Below, in pieces: positions 1 through 7,612 of a DNA stretch of 7,744 bases. Within the stretch, counting starts at the first letter, position 1. Each line of letters starts with the position of its first letter. Made by a program: the position numbers and the translations under genes. The notes under the pieces are model-generated. The model was not told where the DNA came from. It made no database searches and was given only the letters and a program-made list of their open reading frames with translations. Source of the DNA: Bacillota bacterium (lineage in GTDB: Bacteria > Bacillota > Bacilli > Thermoactinomycetales > DSM-44946); contig JAJYSD010000040.1 in the NCBI GenBank assembly GCA_021793745.1, positions 1-7,744 of the forward strand, in the 5' to 3' direction.

Positions 1-166
1 TCAGGAGGCGCGGGAGCGGAGCATGCTGATTGATGCTACATACGGGCGTCGTACCCGGGCGGTGATTATCACCGACAGCGATCACGTGATCCTGTCTGCG
101 GTCCAGCCCGAGACCGTCGCCCACCGGTTGGCCAGCAAGGATCAAGCGGAAATCGTTGAGCAGTGA
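1..166 (+). CDS. remA: RemA extracellular matrix/biofilm regulator, 3' end (partial)
   Basis: The reading frame enters from the left edge (first full codon at base 2) and gives 54 residues before TGA at 164-166. The 5' end lies outside the window. The visible part begins [20 protein letters not shown] and contains [18 protein letters not shown], which I recognise as the strongly conserved C-terminal part of the RemA (YlzA, DUF370) family. The B. subtilis protein is about 89 residues, so roughly the last 60% is present. In B. subtilis, RemA is a DNA-binding protein that forms ring-shaped oligomers and activates biofilm matrix operons. The basic GRRTRA stretch fits that role. It sits 24 bases upstream of gmk, its usual neighbour in Bacilli. 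Identification is from memory of the family sequence. Whether it controls matrix genes in this organism is inference. Confidence 0.92.
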   Translation, partial: QEARERSMLIDATYGRRTRAVIITDSDHVILSAVQPETVAHRLASKDQAEIVEQ

Positions 167-190
167 AGCGGCTTGTAGAGAGGATGGAAC

Positions 191-811
191 ATGGAAACCC
201 TTCGGAAAAATCAAGGACTGTTGATTGTCTTGTCGGGACCTTCGGGAGCCGGAAAGGGGACGGTGAGCGCCCACCTGCGGGAGCGGATGCCGGAAATCAC
301 CTATTCGGTCTCCGCCACCACCCGCCCGCCGCGGAGGGGGGAAAAGGAGGGGGTCAATTATTTTTTTAAGACCCGTTCCGAGTTTGAGCAGATGATTGCC
401 AACGACGAGCTGCTGGAGTGGGCGGAGTATGTCGGGAATTACTACGGGACTCCCCGCCGCTTTGTTGAAGAGCAGCTGGCCGAGGGCAGGGATGTCCTGC
501 TGGAAATCGAGGTGCAGGGGGCAAGGCAGGTGAGGAAGCGGTTTCCCCAGGGAGTATTCATCTTTTTGATTCCGCCCTCTCTGGATGAACTGCGGCGGCG
601 GATTGAGCAGCGGGGAACCGAGTCGGAAGAGGTTGTCCTCAATCGCCTCCGGCGGGCCGAGGAGGAATTGAAGGAGATGAACCACTACGACTACGTCGTG
701 GTGAATGATCGGGTGGAACAGGCCAGCGAGCGCCTCCGCTCCATCATCATCGCGGAGCACTGCCGCGTCGAACGCCTGTTGTCCGGAAAAACGGTATCAT
801 GGGGGGGATAG
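191..811 (+). CDS. gmk: Guanylate kinase
   Basis: A 206-residue protein of typical family length. It catalyses ATP + GMP = ADP + GDP in the cytoplasm, an essential step of guanine nucleotide synthesis and salvage. The P-loop GPSGAGKGT spans residues 16-24. The GMP-binding segment [11 protein letters not shown] spans 41-51 (Ser41, Arg45 and Arg49 are likely contacts), with further likely GMP contacts at Tyr57, Glu76 and Tyr85 (YYGTP). The lid and C-terminal region include [13 protein letters not shown] and a late [10 protein letters not shown] block typical of the family. The ATG at 191 is chosen because a purine-rich ribosome binding site (AGAGAGG, 177-183) lies 7 bases upstream and the protein then begins just before the first beta strand. 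In Firmicutes Gmk is a known target of (p)ppGpp inhibition; nothing here tests that. The stop at 809-811 is only 4 bases before rpoZ, so the two genes are almost certainly cotranscribed. Confidence 0.98.
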   Translation: METLRKNQGLLIVLSGPSGAGKGTVSAHLRERMPEITYSVSATTRPPRRGEKEGVNYFFKTRSEFEQMIANDELLEWAEYVGNYYGTPRRFVEEQLAEGRDVLLEIEVQGARQVRKRFPQGVFIFLIPPSLDELRRRIEQRGTESEEVVLNRLRRAEEELKEMNHYDYVVVNDRVEQASERLRSIIIAEHCRVERLLSGKTVSWGG

Positions 812-815
812 AACC

Positions 816-1025
816 ATGCTGGAACCATCGATGGATCAATTGATGGAGAAGGTGGACAGCAAGTATGCCTTGGTTGTGCTGGCCGCCAAACGGGCTCGGC
901 AGTTGCTGGACGGGGAGAAGCCGCTGATCGATCCCCATTCCAACAAATACGTGGGGGTGGCGCTGGAAGAGATCGCGGCGGATGCCCTGGAGCTTCCCCA
1001 GCCATTCCGGAAAGCGGAAAAATGA
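816..1025 (+). CDS. rpoZ: DNA-directed RNA polymerase omega subunit
   Basis: A 69-residue protein (B. subtilis omega is 67). It begins [20 protein letters not shown], the diagnostic omega N-terminus, followed by the AAKRARQL helix and the [10 protein letters not shown] segment near residues 44-52. Omega binds the C-terminal part of the beta-prime subunit and assists core enzyme assembly and stability. The start at 816 is chosen because it gives the conserved MLxPS N-terminus. The same frame stays open upstream inside gmk to about 705, but that extension is only a shadow of gmk. Its ribosome binding site is not canonical: the likeliest candidate is the G-rich run at 801-807, which lies in the last codons of gmk, so translation is probably coupled to gmk. 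The stop codon at 1023-1025 overlaps an ATG at 1022 that is in frame with coaBC. Confidence 0.96.
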   Translation: MLEPSMDQLMEKVDSKYALVVLAAKRARQLLDGEKPLIDPHSNKYVGVALEEIAADALELPQPFRKAEK

Positions 1026-1029
1026 CGTT

Positions 1030-1059
1030 CTTCCCCGGGGTGCGATCGCTCCGGGGAAG
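1030..1059 (+). other. Stem-loop in the rpoZ-coaBC gap
   Basis: A perfect 9-bp inverted repeat: CTTCCCCGG at 1030-1038 pairs with CCGGGGAAG at 1051-1059, around a 12-base loop. The loop contains the small palindrome GCGATCGC (1042-1049). It starts five bases after the rpoZ stop codon. It is followed by only four T residues (1062-1065) interrupted by G, so alone it is a weak terminator at best. Possible roles are a pause site, a 3'-end stabilising hairpin for gmk-rpoZ mRNA, or the first element of an attenuator together with the terminator-like hairpin that follows. I could not find a mutually exclusive pairing between the two hairpins. Confidence 0.6.
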
Positions 1060-1066
1060 CGTTTTG

Positions 1067-1102
1067 GCAATCCGACAACCGGTCTGGGTTGCTTATTTTT
1101 TT
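1067..1102 (+). terminator. Probable intrinsic terminator between rpoZ and coaBC
   Basis: GCAATCC (1067-1073) pairs with GGGTTGC (1086-1092), including one G-T wobble. The stem can be extended inward by GAC (1074-1076) with GTC (1082-1084), leaving T1085 bulged and a five-base loop. It is followed directly by TTATTTTTTT (1093-1102). A GC-containing stem followed by a T tract is the classic Rho-independent layout. The T tract ends just before the coaBC ribosome binding site (GGAGGG, 1106-1111), so any transcript reaching coaBC must read through it, or coaBC must have another promoter. I see no convincing promoter in the 92-base gap. The structure is seen directly; its efficiency is inferred. 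Confidence 0.62.
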
Positions 1103-1117
1103 CATGGAGGGAACGGG

Positions 1118-2317
1118 ATGCGAGGAAAACGAATCGCCGTCGGGGTGACCGGGGGCATTGCCGCCTTTAAGGCAGCTACCCTGGTCAGCCGTCTGTCGCA
1201 GCTGGGAGCGGATGTCCGGGTGATCATGACCGAATCGGCGACGCGGTTCGTCACTCCGCTCACCTTTCAAATCCTTTCGCGGAACCACGTCGCAGTGGAT
1301 ACCTTTGATGAAAAGGATCCGTCGGTGGTGTCCCACATCGACCTGGCGGATCACGCGGATTTAATCGTTATCGCCCCGGCGACGGCCAATATTTTGGCCA
1401 AGATGGCCCACGGTCTGGGGGATGACATGCTGTCCACCACATTGCTGGCCACCCGGGCCCCCATTTTGGTCGCCCCGGCGATGAATGTGCATATGTATGA
1501 AAACCCGGTGGTTCAGGAAAACCTGCAGATCCTGAGGGACCGGGGGGTCTTTGTGATTGATCCCGGGGAAGGGATGCTGGCCTGCGGTTATCAGGGACAG
1601 GGGCGCATGGCGGAACCGGAGGAGATCATCGCCCGGATCGAGAAGATTTTAGACGCCTCCCTTCCGGATTGGAAAGGGAAACGGGTGGTGGTTACGGCGG
1701 GTCCCACCCGGGAACCGCTGGATCCTGTCCGGTATTTCACCAACCGATCCTCCGGTAAGATGGGTTACGCCATTGCCGAGGCGGCCGCCCGCACAGGGGC
1801 GGAGGTGGTTTTGATCAGCGGACCGACATCCTTGACGACCCCTCCGGGAGTTCGCCGGGTCGACGTGGTGCGGGCGGAGGAGATGTTGCAGGAGGTGTTG
1901 AAGGCGCTGCCCCGCGCCGACATCATCATCAAAGCCGCAGCGGTGGCCGATTACCGGCCTGCGACGGTACTCGACCGGAAGATGAAAAAGCGGGCGGAAG
2001 AGGTTGAGATCCGCATGGAGCGGACGCCGGACATCGCATGGGAGATCGGAAAGCGGAAGGGCGACCGCTTCCTGGTCGGTTTTGCGGCGGAGACGGACGA
2101 TCTGGAGGAGAACGCCCGGGAAAAGCTGCGCCGGAAGGGGATGGATCTGATTGTGGCCAACGATGTAACGGCGGAAGGTGCCGGGTTTGAAGTGGATACC
2201 AATATCGCCACCGTTTACGATCGGAACGGCCCCGTGGCAAAGTGGCCGAAGATGTCCAAGGAGAAGATGGCGGAACGATTGATCGCGCTGATCGGAGAGA
2301 GGTTGAATGACCGCTGA
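1118..2317 (+). CDS. coaBC: Bifunctional phosphopantothenoylcysteine decarboxylase / phosphopantothenate-cysteine ligase
   Basis: A 399-residue fusion enzyme of coenzyme A synthesis. The C-terminal CoaB domain joins 4'-phosphopantothenate to cysteine using CTP. The N-terminal CoaC domain is an FMN flavoprotein that decarboxylates the product to 4'-phosphopantetheine. CoaC (about 1-180) shows GVTGGIAAFKA near residue 9, the catalytic histidine in SHIDL (His73), PATANILAKMA (87-97), PAMN (120-123) and the substrate-clamp ACGYQGQGRM with Cys156. CoaB (about 187-399) shows TAGPTREPLDPVRYFTNRSS (193-212, conserved Asn209 or nearby), AAAVADY (273-279), the KMKK lysines (288-291) and GFAAET (321-326). 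The ATG at 1118 is chosen for its GGAGGG ribosome binding site six bases upstream (1106-1111) and because the protein then begins at the first beta strand. The frame is also open from an ATG at 1022 that overlaps the rpoZ stop, adding 32 unrelated residues. It overlaps priA by 11 bases. Confidence 0.97.
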   Translation: MRGKRIAVGVTGGIAAFKAATLVSRLSQLGADVRVIMTESATRFVTPLTFQILSRNHVAVDTFDEKDPSVVSHIDLADHADLIVIAPATANILAKMAHGLGDDMLSTTLLATRAPILVAPAMNVHMYENPVVQENLQILRDRGVFVIDPGEGMLACGYQGQGRMAEPEEIIARIEKILDASLPDWKGKRVVVTAGPTREPLDPVRYFTNRSSGKMGYAIAEAAARTGAEVVLISGPTSLTTPPGVRRVDVVRAEEMLQEVLKALPRADIIIKAAAVADYRPATVLDRKMKKRAEEVEIRMERTPDIAWEIGKRKGDRFLVGFAAETDDLEENAREKLRRKGMDLIVANDVTAEGAGFEVDTNIATVYDRNGPVAKWPKMSKEKMAERLIALIGERLNDR

Positions 2318-4742
2318 AAAATCGATCGCATCCGTGGTGGTGGACGTCGTCGCCCCGGGCACGGATCGCCCCTTTGATTATCATGTTCCGCCATCGCTGC
2401 GGGACGTGATTGAAGTCGGCAGCCGGGTGCGGGTATCCTTCGGCCATCGGAAGGTGATGGGTTACGTGGTCCGGTTGTCGGACGAGACTTCCATCGGCCG
2501 CCTGAAGCCGATTTTGGACGTGATGGATCTGATTCCCCCGCTGACGCCGGACTTGGTCGACCTCGGCCTGTGGATGGCGGAAACGTATCTGTGCCACCCC
2601 ATTACCGCGCTCAACGCCATGGTGCCGGCGATGTTGAAGGGGCGCTACCAACGCGTGGTCCGGATTCACCCCCGTTTCGCCCCGGGGACCGTATTGACCC
2701 CGGAGGAGGAAGCTTTGATGGAGCGGCTGCGCCGGGAAGGGGAGCGGCCCCTCGAAACGGTTCTCAAGTGGCCGGGCGTCAGCCGATCCCTCATCCGACA
2801 ACTGGTGCAGGAGCGGCGCCTGCTGGTGGAAGAGCGCGTCGGAGACCGGGTCACCCGTAAGCGGACGCGCTGGGTCGAGCCGGCGGTTTCCCAAGAAGCG
2901 TTGGAGGAAGCGTTCAATTCCCTCCCCCCGCAGGCGGCGCGCCAGCGGGAGATCGTGGAGCATTTCCTCAAGCATCCGGAGGCGATCCCCCTCCCGCGGC
3001 TGCTCGCATCCCTCCGGGTGGGCCGATCCTCGGTGGACAGCCTGGTGGAAAAGGGGCTGCTCCGCATGGAGGAGCGGGAGGAATTCCGAAACCCCTTTGA
3101 GGGAAGAACCTTTGAGCGGACACACCCGCTTCCCCTCACCCCGGCTCAGGATCAAGCCTTTCAGGCCATCGTCGGTCCAATGCGGGATAATCGGCATCAT
3201 CGAATCCTGTTGCACGGAGTGACGGGGAGCGGCAAAACCGAGGTATACCTGCAGGCGATCGATGAGACCCTGAAGCAGAATCGGCAGGCGATCGTTCTGG
3301 TTCCGGAAATCTCCCTCACTCCCCAGATGGTCGCCCGGTTCAAGGGGCGTTTCGGACCCCGGGTGGCGGTGCTGCACAGCGGGCTCTCCGGCGGCGAACG
3401 GTTTGATGAATGGCGCAAGATCCGCTCCGGCGAGGTGCAGCTGGCCATCGGTGCCCGGTCGGCCATCTTCGCTCCCTTTTCCAACCTGGGGCTGATCGTC
3501 ATCGACGAGGAGCATGAGTCCTCCTATAAACAGGAGGATCAGCCCAAGTATCACGCCCGGGAGGTGGCCTTCCGGCGGGGGATGGCTCATCGGGCTGTCG
3601 TGGTGTTGGGAACGGCGACCCCGGCGGTGGAGACCATTTACCGGGCCGGGCGCGGGGAGCTGGAGCGGGTGGTCCTCTCCCAGCGGGTGGAAGGTCGCCC
3701 CCTTCCGCGGATTGATGTGGTCGATATGCGCCAGGAGTTGAGGGAGGGGAACCGTTCGATTTTCAGCCGGAGGCTGCAGCAGGCGTTGGAGGCCTGTGTC
3801 TCCCGCGGGGAGCAGGCGGTGCTCTTTCTCAACCGGCGGGGGTTTTCCACCTTCGTCCTCTGCCGGGCCTGCGGAAAGGTGATGGAATGTCCCCATTGCG
3901 ACATCTCCCTGACCTTTCACCGGACGAACCGGACGATGCGGTGTCACTACTGCGGCCACGCCGAGGCAGTGCCCGACACGTGCCCCGCTTGCGGCAGTGC
4001 CCATATCCGCTATTTCGGAACGGGAACGCAGCGGGTGGAGGAGGAAATCGTCCGCCTTTTTCCGGGGATGCGGGTGATTCGCATGGATGTGGATACCACC
4101 AACCGCAAGGGGGCCCACGAGGAGCTGCTCCGCCGTTTTGGCGAGGGGAAGGCGGATATTTTGCTCGGCACCCAGATGATCGCCAAAGGCCTGGATTTTC
4201 CCAGGGTGACCCTGGTCGGCGTGATCGCGGCGGATACGATGCTCCATTTGCCCGACTTTCGGGCGGCGGAGCGTACGTTTCAGCTGCTGACCCAGGTGAG
4301 CGGCCGGGCGGGTCGACACGAGCTTGCCGGACAGGTGGTGATCCAGACCTACAGCCCGAAGCATTATTCCATCGACCAGGCGGCCCGTAACGACACCGAA
4401 TCCTTTTACCGAAGGGAGCTCCAGAACCGAAAGCAGCACCAATATCCCCCGTTTTGCCAGATGTTCACCCTTCTGTTCAGCCATCCCGATCGGCAGAGGG
4501 TGATGCAGGCCGCCTTTGAGGTGTCCCAGCTTTTGAAACAAGCGCTTCCGCGTCGTTCGGAGGTGCTGGGTCCCGTTCCGGCGACGATTCCCCGGATGAA
4601 GGACCGGTTTCGGCTGCAGGTTTTCATCAAATATTGGGAGGAAGATGTGACGGAAGCGGTGGCGCAGGTTCTTCGATACCTGGAGGAACGGGTGGATTCG
4701 GAGCTTCGCATCAGCGTGGACCGTGACGGATCGCTCGGATGA
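2307..4742 (+). CDS. priA: Primosomal protein N', replication restart helicase PriA
   Basis: An 811-residue superfamily 2 DNA helicase, near the B. subtilis length of about 805. PriA recognises stalled or collapsed forks and reloads the replicative helicase through the primosome proteins. Domains in order: an N-terminal 3'-DNA-binding domain (about 1-105, with RPFDYHVP and VRVSFGHRKVMGYVV); a winged-helix region (about 115-260); helicase lobe 1 with Walker A GVTGSGKT (304-311), VPEISLTPQM (332-341), DEEH (400-403) and GTATPA (435-440); a zinc-binding insert with all eight cysteines (519, 522, 528, 531, 546, 549, 559, 562); lobe 2 with LLGTQMIAKGLDFP and QVSGRAGR (663-670); and a C-terminal domain containing YPPF (713-716). 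The ATG at 2307 follows GGAGAGAGG (2294-2302) and overlaps the end of coaBC by 11 bases, suggesting translational coupling. No motif is missing, so it should be an active helicase. Confidence 0.98.
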   Translation: MTAEKSIASVVVDVVAPGTDRPFDYHVPPSLRDVIEVGSRVRVSFGHRKVMGYVVRLSDETSIGRLKPILDVMDLIPPLTPDLVDLGLWMAETYLCHPITALNAMVPAMLKGRYQRVVRIHPRFAPGTVLTPEEEALMERLRREGERPLETVLKWPGVSRSLIRQLVQERRLLVEERVGDRVTRKRTRWVEPAVSQEALEEAFNSLPPQAARQREIVEHFLKHPEAIPLPRLLASLRVGRSSVDSLVEKGLLRMEEREEFRNPFEGRTFERTHPLPLTPAQDQAFQAIVGPMRDNRHHRILLHGVTGSGKTEVYLQAIDETLKQNRQAIVLVPEISLTPQMVARFKGRFGPRVAVLHSGLSGGERFDEWRKIRSGEVQLAIGARSAIFAPFSNLGLIVIDEEHESSYKQEDQPKYHAREVAFRRGMAHRAVVVLGTATPAVETIYRAGRGELERVVLSQRVEGRPLPRIDVVDMRQELREGNRSIFSRRLQQALEACVSRGEQAVLFLNRRGFSTFVLCRACGKVMECPHCDISLTFHRTNRTMRCHYCGHAEAVPDTCPACGSAHIRYFGTGTQRVEEEIVRLFPGMRVIRMDVDTTNRKGAHEELLRRFGEGKADILLGTQMIAKGLDFPRVTLVGVIAADTMLHLPDFRAAERTFQLLTQVSGRAGRHELAGQVVIQTYSPKHYSIDQAARNDTESFYRRELQNRKQHQYPPFCQMFTLLFSHPDRQRVMQAAFEVSQLLKQALPRRSEVLGPVPATIPRMKDRFRLQVFIKYWEEDVTEAVAQVLRYLEERVDSELRISVDRDGSLG

Positions 4743-4775
4743 GCACCGATGGATCGTATATCAGGATCACGGATC

Positions 4776-4794
4776 GGCCCATCGCGGATGGGCC
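4776..4794 (+). other. Perfect hairpin in the def leader
   Basis: GGCCCATC (4776-4783) and GATGGGCC (4787-4794) form a perfect 8-bp, GC-rich stem with a GCG loop. It lies in the 73-base gap between priA and def and ends seven bases before the AAAGGAGGA ribosome binding site. It is not followed by a T tract (the next bases are CTTCAGC), so it does not look like an intrinsic terminator. It could mark an mRNA processing or stability boundary, or hold the ribosome binding site in a single-stranded region. Its function is unknown. Confidence 0.55.
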
Positions 4795-4801
4795 CTTCAG
4801 C

Positions 4802-4810
4802 AAAGGAGGA
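4802..4810 (+). promoter_or_regulatory. Consensus ribosome binding site of def
   Basis: AAAGGAGGA is almost fully complementary to the 3' end of 16S rRNA. Its AGGAGG core ends six bases before the ATG at 4816. It is the strongest Shine-Dalgarno sequence in the window and decides the def start over an upstream in-frame opening near 4723 that lies in the end of priA. Confidence 0.88.
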
Positions 4811-4815
4811 GACCA

Positions 4816-5307
4816 ATGGCTATACGGAAAATTGTTCAATATCCCGATCCGATCTTGAGGGAAAAGGCGAAACCGGTGAAAAAATTTAACGAGCGTCTCC
4901 ACAAGTTGTTGGATGATATGGCGGAAACGATGTACGACGCGAGGGGAGTGGGTTTGGCCGGACCCCAGGTGGGCGTATTAAAACGGGTGATCGTCGTCGA
5001 TCCCGGCGACGGTTTGATCGAAGTGGTCAATCCGGAATTGATCGATCCGGAGGGGGAACAGCTGGGGACGGAGGGGTGCCTCAGCATCCCCAATCTGGCC
5101 GGAGAGGTCCGGCGGGCGGAGCGGCTAATAGTGAAGGGGCAAGACCGCTTTGGAGAACCCTTAGAGATGGAGGCGGAAGGGTATCTGGCCCGGGTGTTTC
5201 AACACGAGGTGGATCACCTGAACGGGGTCTTGTTTATCGATCGGGCGGACAGGGTGTACCATCCCGAAGAGGAAGAGGACGGCGAAGGGGAGGAACGGCT
5301 ATCGTGA
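4816..5307 (+). CDS. def: Peptide deformylase
   Basis: A 163-residue metalloenzyme that removes the N-formyl group from new proteins as they leave the ribosome. The three signature motifs are present: GVGLAGPQ (44-51), EGCLS (86-90) and QHEVDH (129-134). Cys88, His130 and His134 should bind the metal (usually Fe2+) and Glu131 is the catalytic base; Gln51 would support the oxyanion. Motif 1 has glycine at residue 49 where the consensus has alanine, a small and probably harmless change. The C-terminus is a short acidic tail ([10 protein letters not shown], 151-160). Length and compactness fit the type 1 deformylases. The start is set by a near-perfect ribosome binding site at 4802-4810. The stop overlaps the GTG start of fmt in a GTGA arrangement, so the deformylase and the formyltransferase are probably translated together. 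Confidence 0.97.
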   Translation: MAIRKIVQYPDPILREKAKPVKKFNERLHKLLDDMAETMYDARGVGLAGPQVGVLKRVIVVDPGDGLIEVVNPELIDPEGEQLGTEGCLSIPNLAGEVRRAERLIVKGQDRFGEPLEMEAEGYLARVFQHEVDHLNGVLFIDRADRVYHPEEEEDGEGEERLS

Positions 5308-6251
5308 CGGAACATCCGCGGATTGTGTTCATGGGTACTCCGGACTTTGCCGTGCCCTCGCTGGAGGCCCTGATCGATCGCGGTTACCGGGTGGTGGGAG
5401 TGGTGACCCAACCGGATCGGCCCCGGGGAAGAAAACAGGTGCTCACCCCGCCCCCCGTCAAAGTGGTGGCCGAAAAGCGGGGCCTATCCGTATTCCAACC
5501 GGAGAAGTTGCGCGATCCGGAAGGGATTCGTTCCGTGCTCGCAATGGAGCCGGATCTGGTGGTGACCGCCGCTTACGGCCAGATCGTTCCCCAGGCCATT
5601 TTGGACGCTCCCCGCTACGGCTGCATCAACGTGCATGCGTCCCTGCTCCCGAAATACCGCGGGGGAGCACCGATCCATCGGGCCGTGATCGACGGGGAAA
5701 GGGAGACGGGGATCACTATCATGAACATGGTGCCCGAGCTGGACGCGGGGGATATTTTGAGGCAGCGGGCGATTCCCATCGATGATCGGGACCACGCGGG
5801 CAGCCTCCACGATAAGCTGAGCCGTCTGGGAGCGGAATTGCTCCTCGAAACCCTCCCTGACCTGTTGGCCGGTCGGATTCAACCGGTGCCCCAGGACCAT
5901 CGCCGGGCCACCTATGCTCCCAATATCCGCCGGGAAGACGAATGGATCGACTGGCGGCGCTCCGCCCGGGAGATCTACAACCAGGTGCGGGGACTCCATC
6001 CCTGGCCGGTGGCCAGCACCACCTGGAGGGATACTCCCCTCAAAATCTGGTGGGTGGAATGGTCGGATGCCCGAAGCGACCAACCTCCGGGTACGGTGAT
6101 CGGCGTCGGCAAGGATGGCATCGAGGTGGCCACGGGCCTCGGAACCGTCCGCATCGTCCAATTGCAGCCCGCCGGAAAGCGGCCGATGAAGGCGGAGGAG
6201 TTTCTCCGCGGGCGGCGCCTCACCGTCGGGGAACGGTTGGGAGACCGATGA
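5304..6251 (+). CDS. fmt: Methionyl-tRNA formyltransferase
   Basis: A 315-residue enzyme (family about 310-317) that transfers a formyl group from 10-formyltetrahydrofolate to Met-tRNA(fMet) for translation initiation. The N-terminal catalytic domain begins [17 protein letters not shown] (7-23). It carries the tRNA-contacting loop PDRPRGRKQ (37-45), the folate-binding [13 protein letters not shown] (113-125), and the catalytic residues Asn109 and His111 plus Asp147 in LDAGDI. The C-terminal tRNA-binding domain (about 207-315) includes [12 protein letters not shown]. The start is a GTG at 5304: it overlaps the def stop (GTGA), has a GGGGAGG ribosome binding site at 5287-5293, and gives a short leader before the first strand. 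The next in-frame ATG (5331) would remove that strand. It ends in an ATGA overlap with rsmB. Confidence 0.96.
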   Translation: MTEHPRIVFMGTPDFAVPSLEALIDRGYRVVGVVTQPDRPRGRKQVLTPPPVKVVAEKRGLSVFQPEKLRDPEGIRSVLAMEPDLVVTAAYGQIVPQAILDAPRYGCINVHASLLPKYRGGAPIHRAVIDGERETGITIMNMVPELDAGDILRQRAIPIDDRDHAGSLHDKLSRLGAELLLETLPDLLAGRIQPVPQDHRRATYAPNIRREDEWIDWRRSAREIYNQVRGLHPWPVASTTWRDTPLKIWWVEWSDARSDQPPGTVIGVGKDGIEVATGLGTVRIVQLQPAGKRPMKAEEFLRGRRLTVGERLGDR

Positions 6252-7612
6252 GCCGGGAGAGGAAAAGCGCCCGGGAAGTGGCCCTCGATGTCCTGATCGC
6301 CGTGGAAGAGCGAGGCGCCTACAGCAATCTGCTGCTGAATCATCACCTCGACCGCTCCCCCCTTTCTCCGAGGGACCGCCGATTGGCGACGGAGCTGGTT
6401 TATGGAACGATTCAACGGCTCAACACACTGGATTGGATTCTCGACCGGTATGTGAAAAGGGGGGTATGCTCCCTGCAGCCGTGGGTTCGGCAGCTGCTCC
6501 GGCTGGGCCTGTACCAGTTGCACTATCTGGACCGAATTCCGGATCGGGCGGCGGTCCATGAGACGGTCCAGCTCGCCAAAGGGCGGGGACACCGGGGGAT
6601 TGCCGGCTTGGCCAACGGGGTGCTCCGCGCCTATCTTCGGGACGAGCGCCGTTGGCCCTGGCAGCGCGATCCGCAGACGGTGGAGGAGTGGGCCCTGGCT
6701 ACATCCCATCCGGGTTGGATGGTTCGTCGCTTGCAGGAAGTGTTCGGAGCGGAGACGGCGAAGGAGATCCTGGAGGCCAACAATGAACCGCCGACGCTTT
6801 CCCTGCGGGTCAATCCCCTGCGGGCCGATCGGGAGGGGTTGCTCCGGGAACTCGCCGAATCGGCTCCCGGGGCGGCGAGCCCTTCGCTCCTCTCCCCCCA
6901 GGGCATCCATCTGCGGGGGGTCGGATCCCCGGCGTCTTTAAAAGGGTTTCGCGAGGGGAAGTTTACGGTCCAGGATGAAAGTTCCATGCTGGTGGCGGAG
7001 GCGGTCAATCCCCGTCCGGGGCAGACGGGGTTGGATGCCTGTGCCGCACCGGGGGGAAAAACCACCCACTTGGCGGAGAAGATGGAAAACCGCGGCCGGA
7101 TTGTGGCCTGTGACATTCACCCCCACAAACTGCGCCTGATCGAGGAAAATACGCGCCGGCTCGGCATCTCCATCGTGGAGGTCCGGCATGCCGACGCCCG
7201 GGATTTGACCGGGGTGGCGGAGGAACCCTTCGATTTTGTGCTCCTCGACGCCCCCTGTTCGGGTTTGGGTGTGATCCGGCGAAAGCCGGACATTAAATGG
7301 CGGAAGGAGACGCGGGATATCGACGGCGTGGCCGCTTTGCAGCGGCAAATGCTCTCCTCGGTGTGCCGATGGGTCCGTCCGGGGGGAACGCTGGTGTACA
7401 GCACCTGTACGCTGGAGCCGAGGGAAAACGAGGAACAGATCCGCCGATTCCTCGAGGACCATCCCCAATTTGTCCTGGACGAAGGGTTGAAGGACCTCCT
7501 TTCCCCCGCGGTGATCCAAAAGGCTTCCATCACCCCCGGCATGGTGCGAATCCTTCCCCACCATTTCGGCAGCGACGGCTTTTTCATCGCCCGGCTGGTG
7601 AGGATCCAATGA
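6248..7612 (+). CDS. rsmB: 16S rRNA (cytosine(967)-C(5))-methyltransferase RsmB
   Basis: A 454-residue protein (B. subtilis about 447) that uses S-adenosylmethionine to make 5-methylcytosine at position 967 (E. coli numbering) of 16S rRNA. The N-terminal NusB-like RNA-binding domain (about 1-140) starts [10 protein letters not shown] and includes [14 protein letters not shown] (44-57). A linker (about 145-240) leads into the Rossmann methyltransferase domain with the SAM-binding motif [10 protein letters not shown] (263-272), the acidic DIHPHKL (289-295), the DAPCSG motif (334-339, Cys337 for product release) and [10 protein letters not shown] (385-394, nucleophile Cys387). Both catalytic cysteines are present. 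The ATG at 6248 shares ATGA with the fmt stop and gives the family N-terminus. There is only a weak GGGAG-like ribosome binding site, so reinitiation after fmt is likely. The frame is open farther upstream inside fmt, but that part is a shadow. Its stop again overlaps an ATG. Confidence 0.97.
   Translation: MSRERKSAREVALDVLIAVEERGAYSNLLLNHHLDRSPLSPRDRRLATELVYGTIQRLNTLDWILDRYVKRGVCSLQPWVRQLLRLGLYQLHYLDRIPDRAAVHETVQLAKGRGHRGIAGLANGVLRAYLRDERRWPWQRDPQTVEEWALATSHPGWMVRRLQEVFGAETAKEILEANNEPPTLSLRVNPLRADREGLLRELAESAPGAASPSLLSPQGIHLRGVGSPASLKGFREGKFTVQDESSMLVAEAVNPRPGQTGLDACAAPGGKTTHLAEKMENRGRIVACDIHPHKLRLIEENTRRLGISIVEVRHADARDLTGVAEEPFDFVLLDAPCSGLGVIRRKPDIKWRKETRDIDGVAALQRQMLSSVCRWVRPGGTLVYSTCTLEPRENEEQIRRFLEDHPQFVLDEGLKDLLSPAVIQKASITPGMVRILPHHFGSDGFFIARLVRIQ

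Noticed and set aside
361..367. Run of seven T in gmk forming a T TTT TTT heptamer in the slippery frame
   Set aside because: A -1 shift would hit a stop at once and truncate Gmk at about 59 residues. There is no obvious stimulatory structure, and the encoded Tyr-Phe-Phe fits the family sequence, so this is most likely chance.
801..807. Run of seven G at the 3' end of gmk as a possible phase-variable tract
   Set aside because: Length changes would alter only the last few non-conserved residues of Gmk before running into rpoZ. Switching an essential gene is implausible. The run more likely serves as a poor ribosome binding site for rpoZ.
1929..4541. Very long open frame (870 codons) on the minus strand, opposite coaBC and priA
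   Set aside because: It lies antisense to two genes with complete, motif-rich products. Its translation is low-complexity, rich in Pro, His, Arg and Gly, with no recognisable domain. GC-rich codon bias commonly creates such shadow frames.
4757..4762. TATATC as a possible -10 promoter element before def
   Set aside because: No -35-like sequence occurs at 16-18 bases upstream, so there is no support for a sigma-A promoter here.
5076..5303. Upstream extension of the fmt frame inside def
   Set aside because: The extension is glycine- and arginine-rich shadow sequence of def. The GTG at 5304 gives the family N-terminus, has a ribosome binding site and overlaps the def stop in the usual manner.
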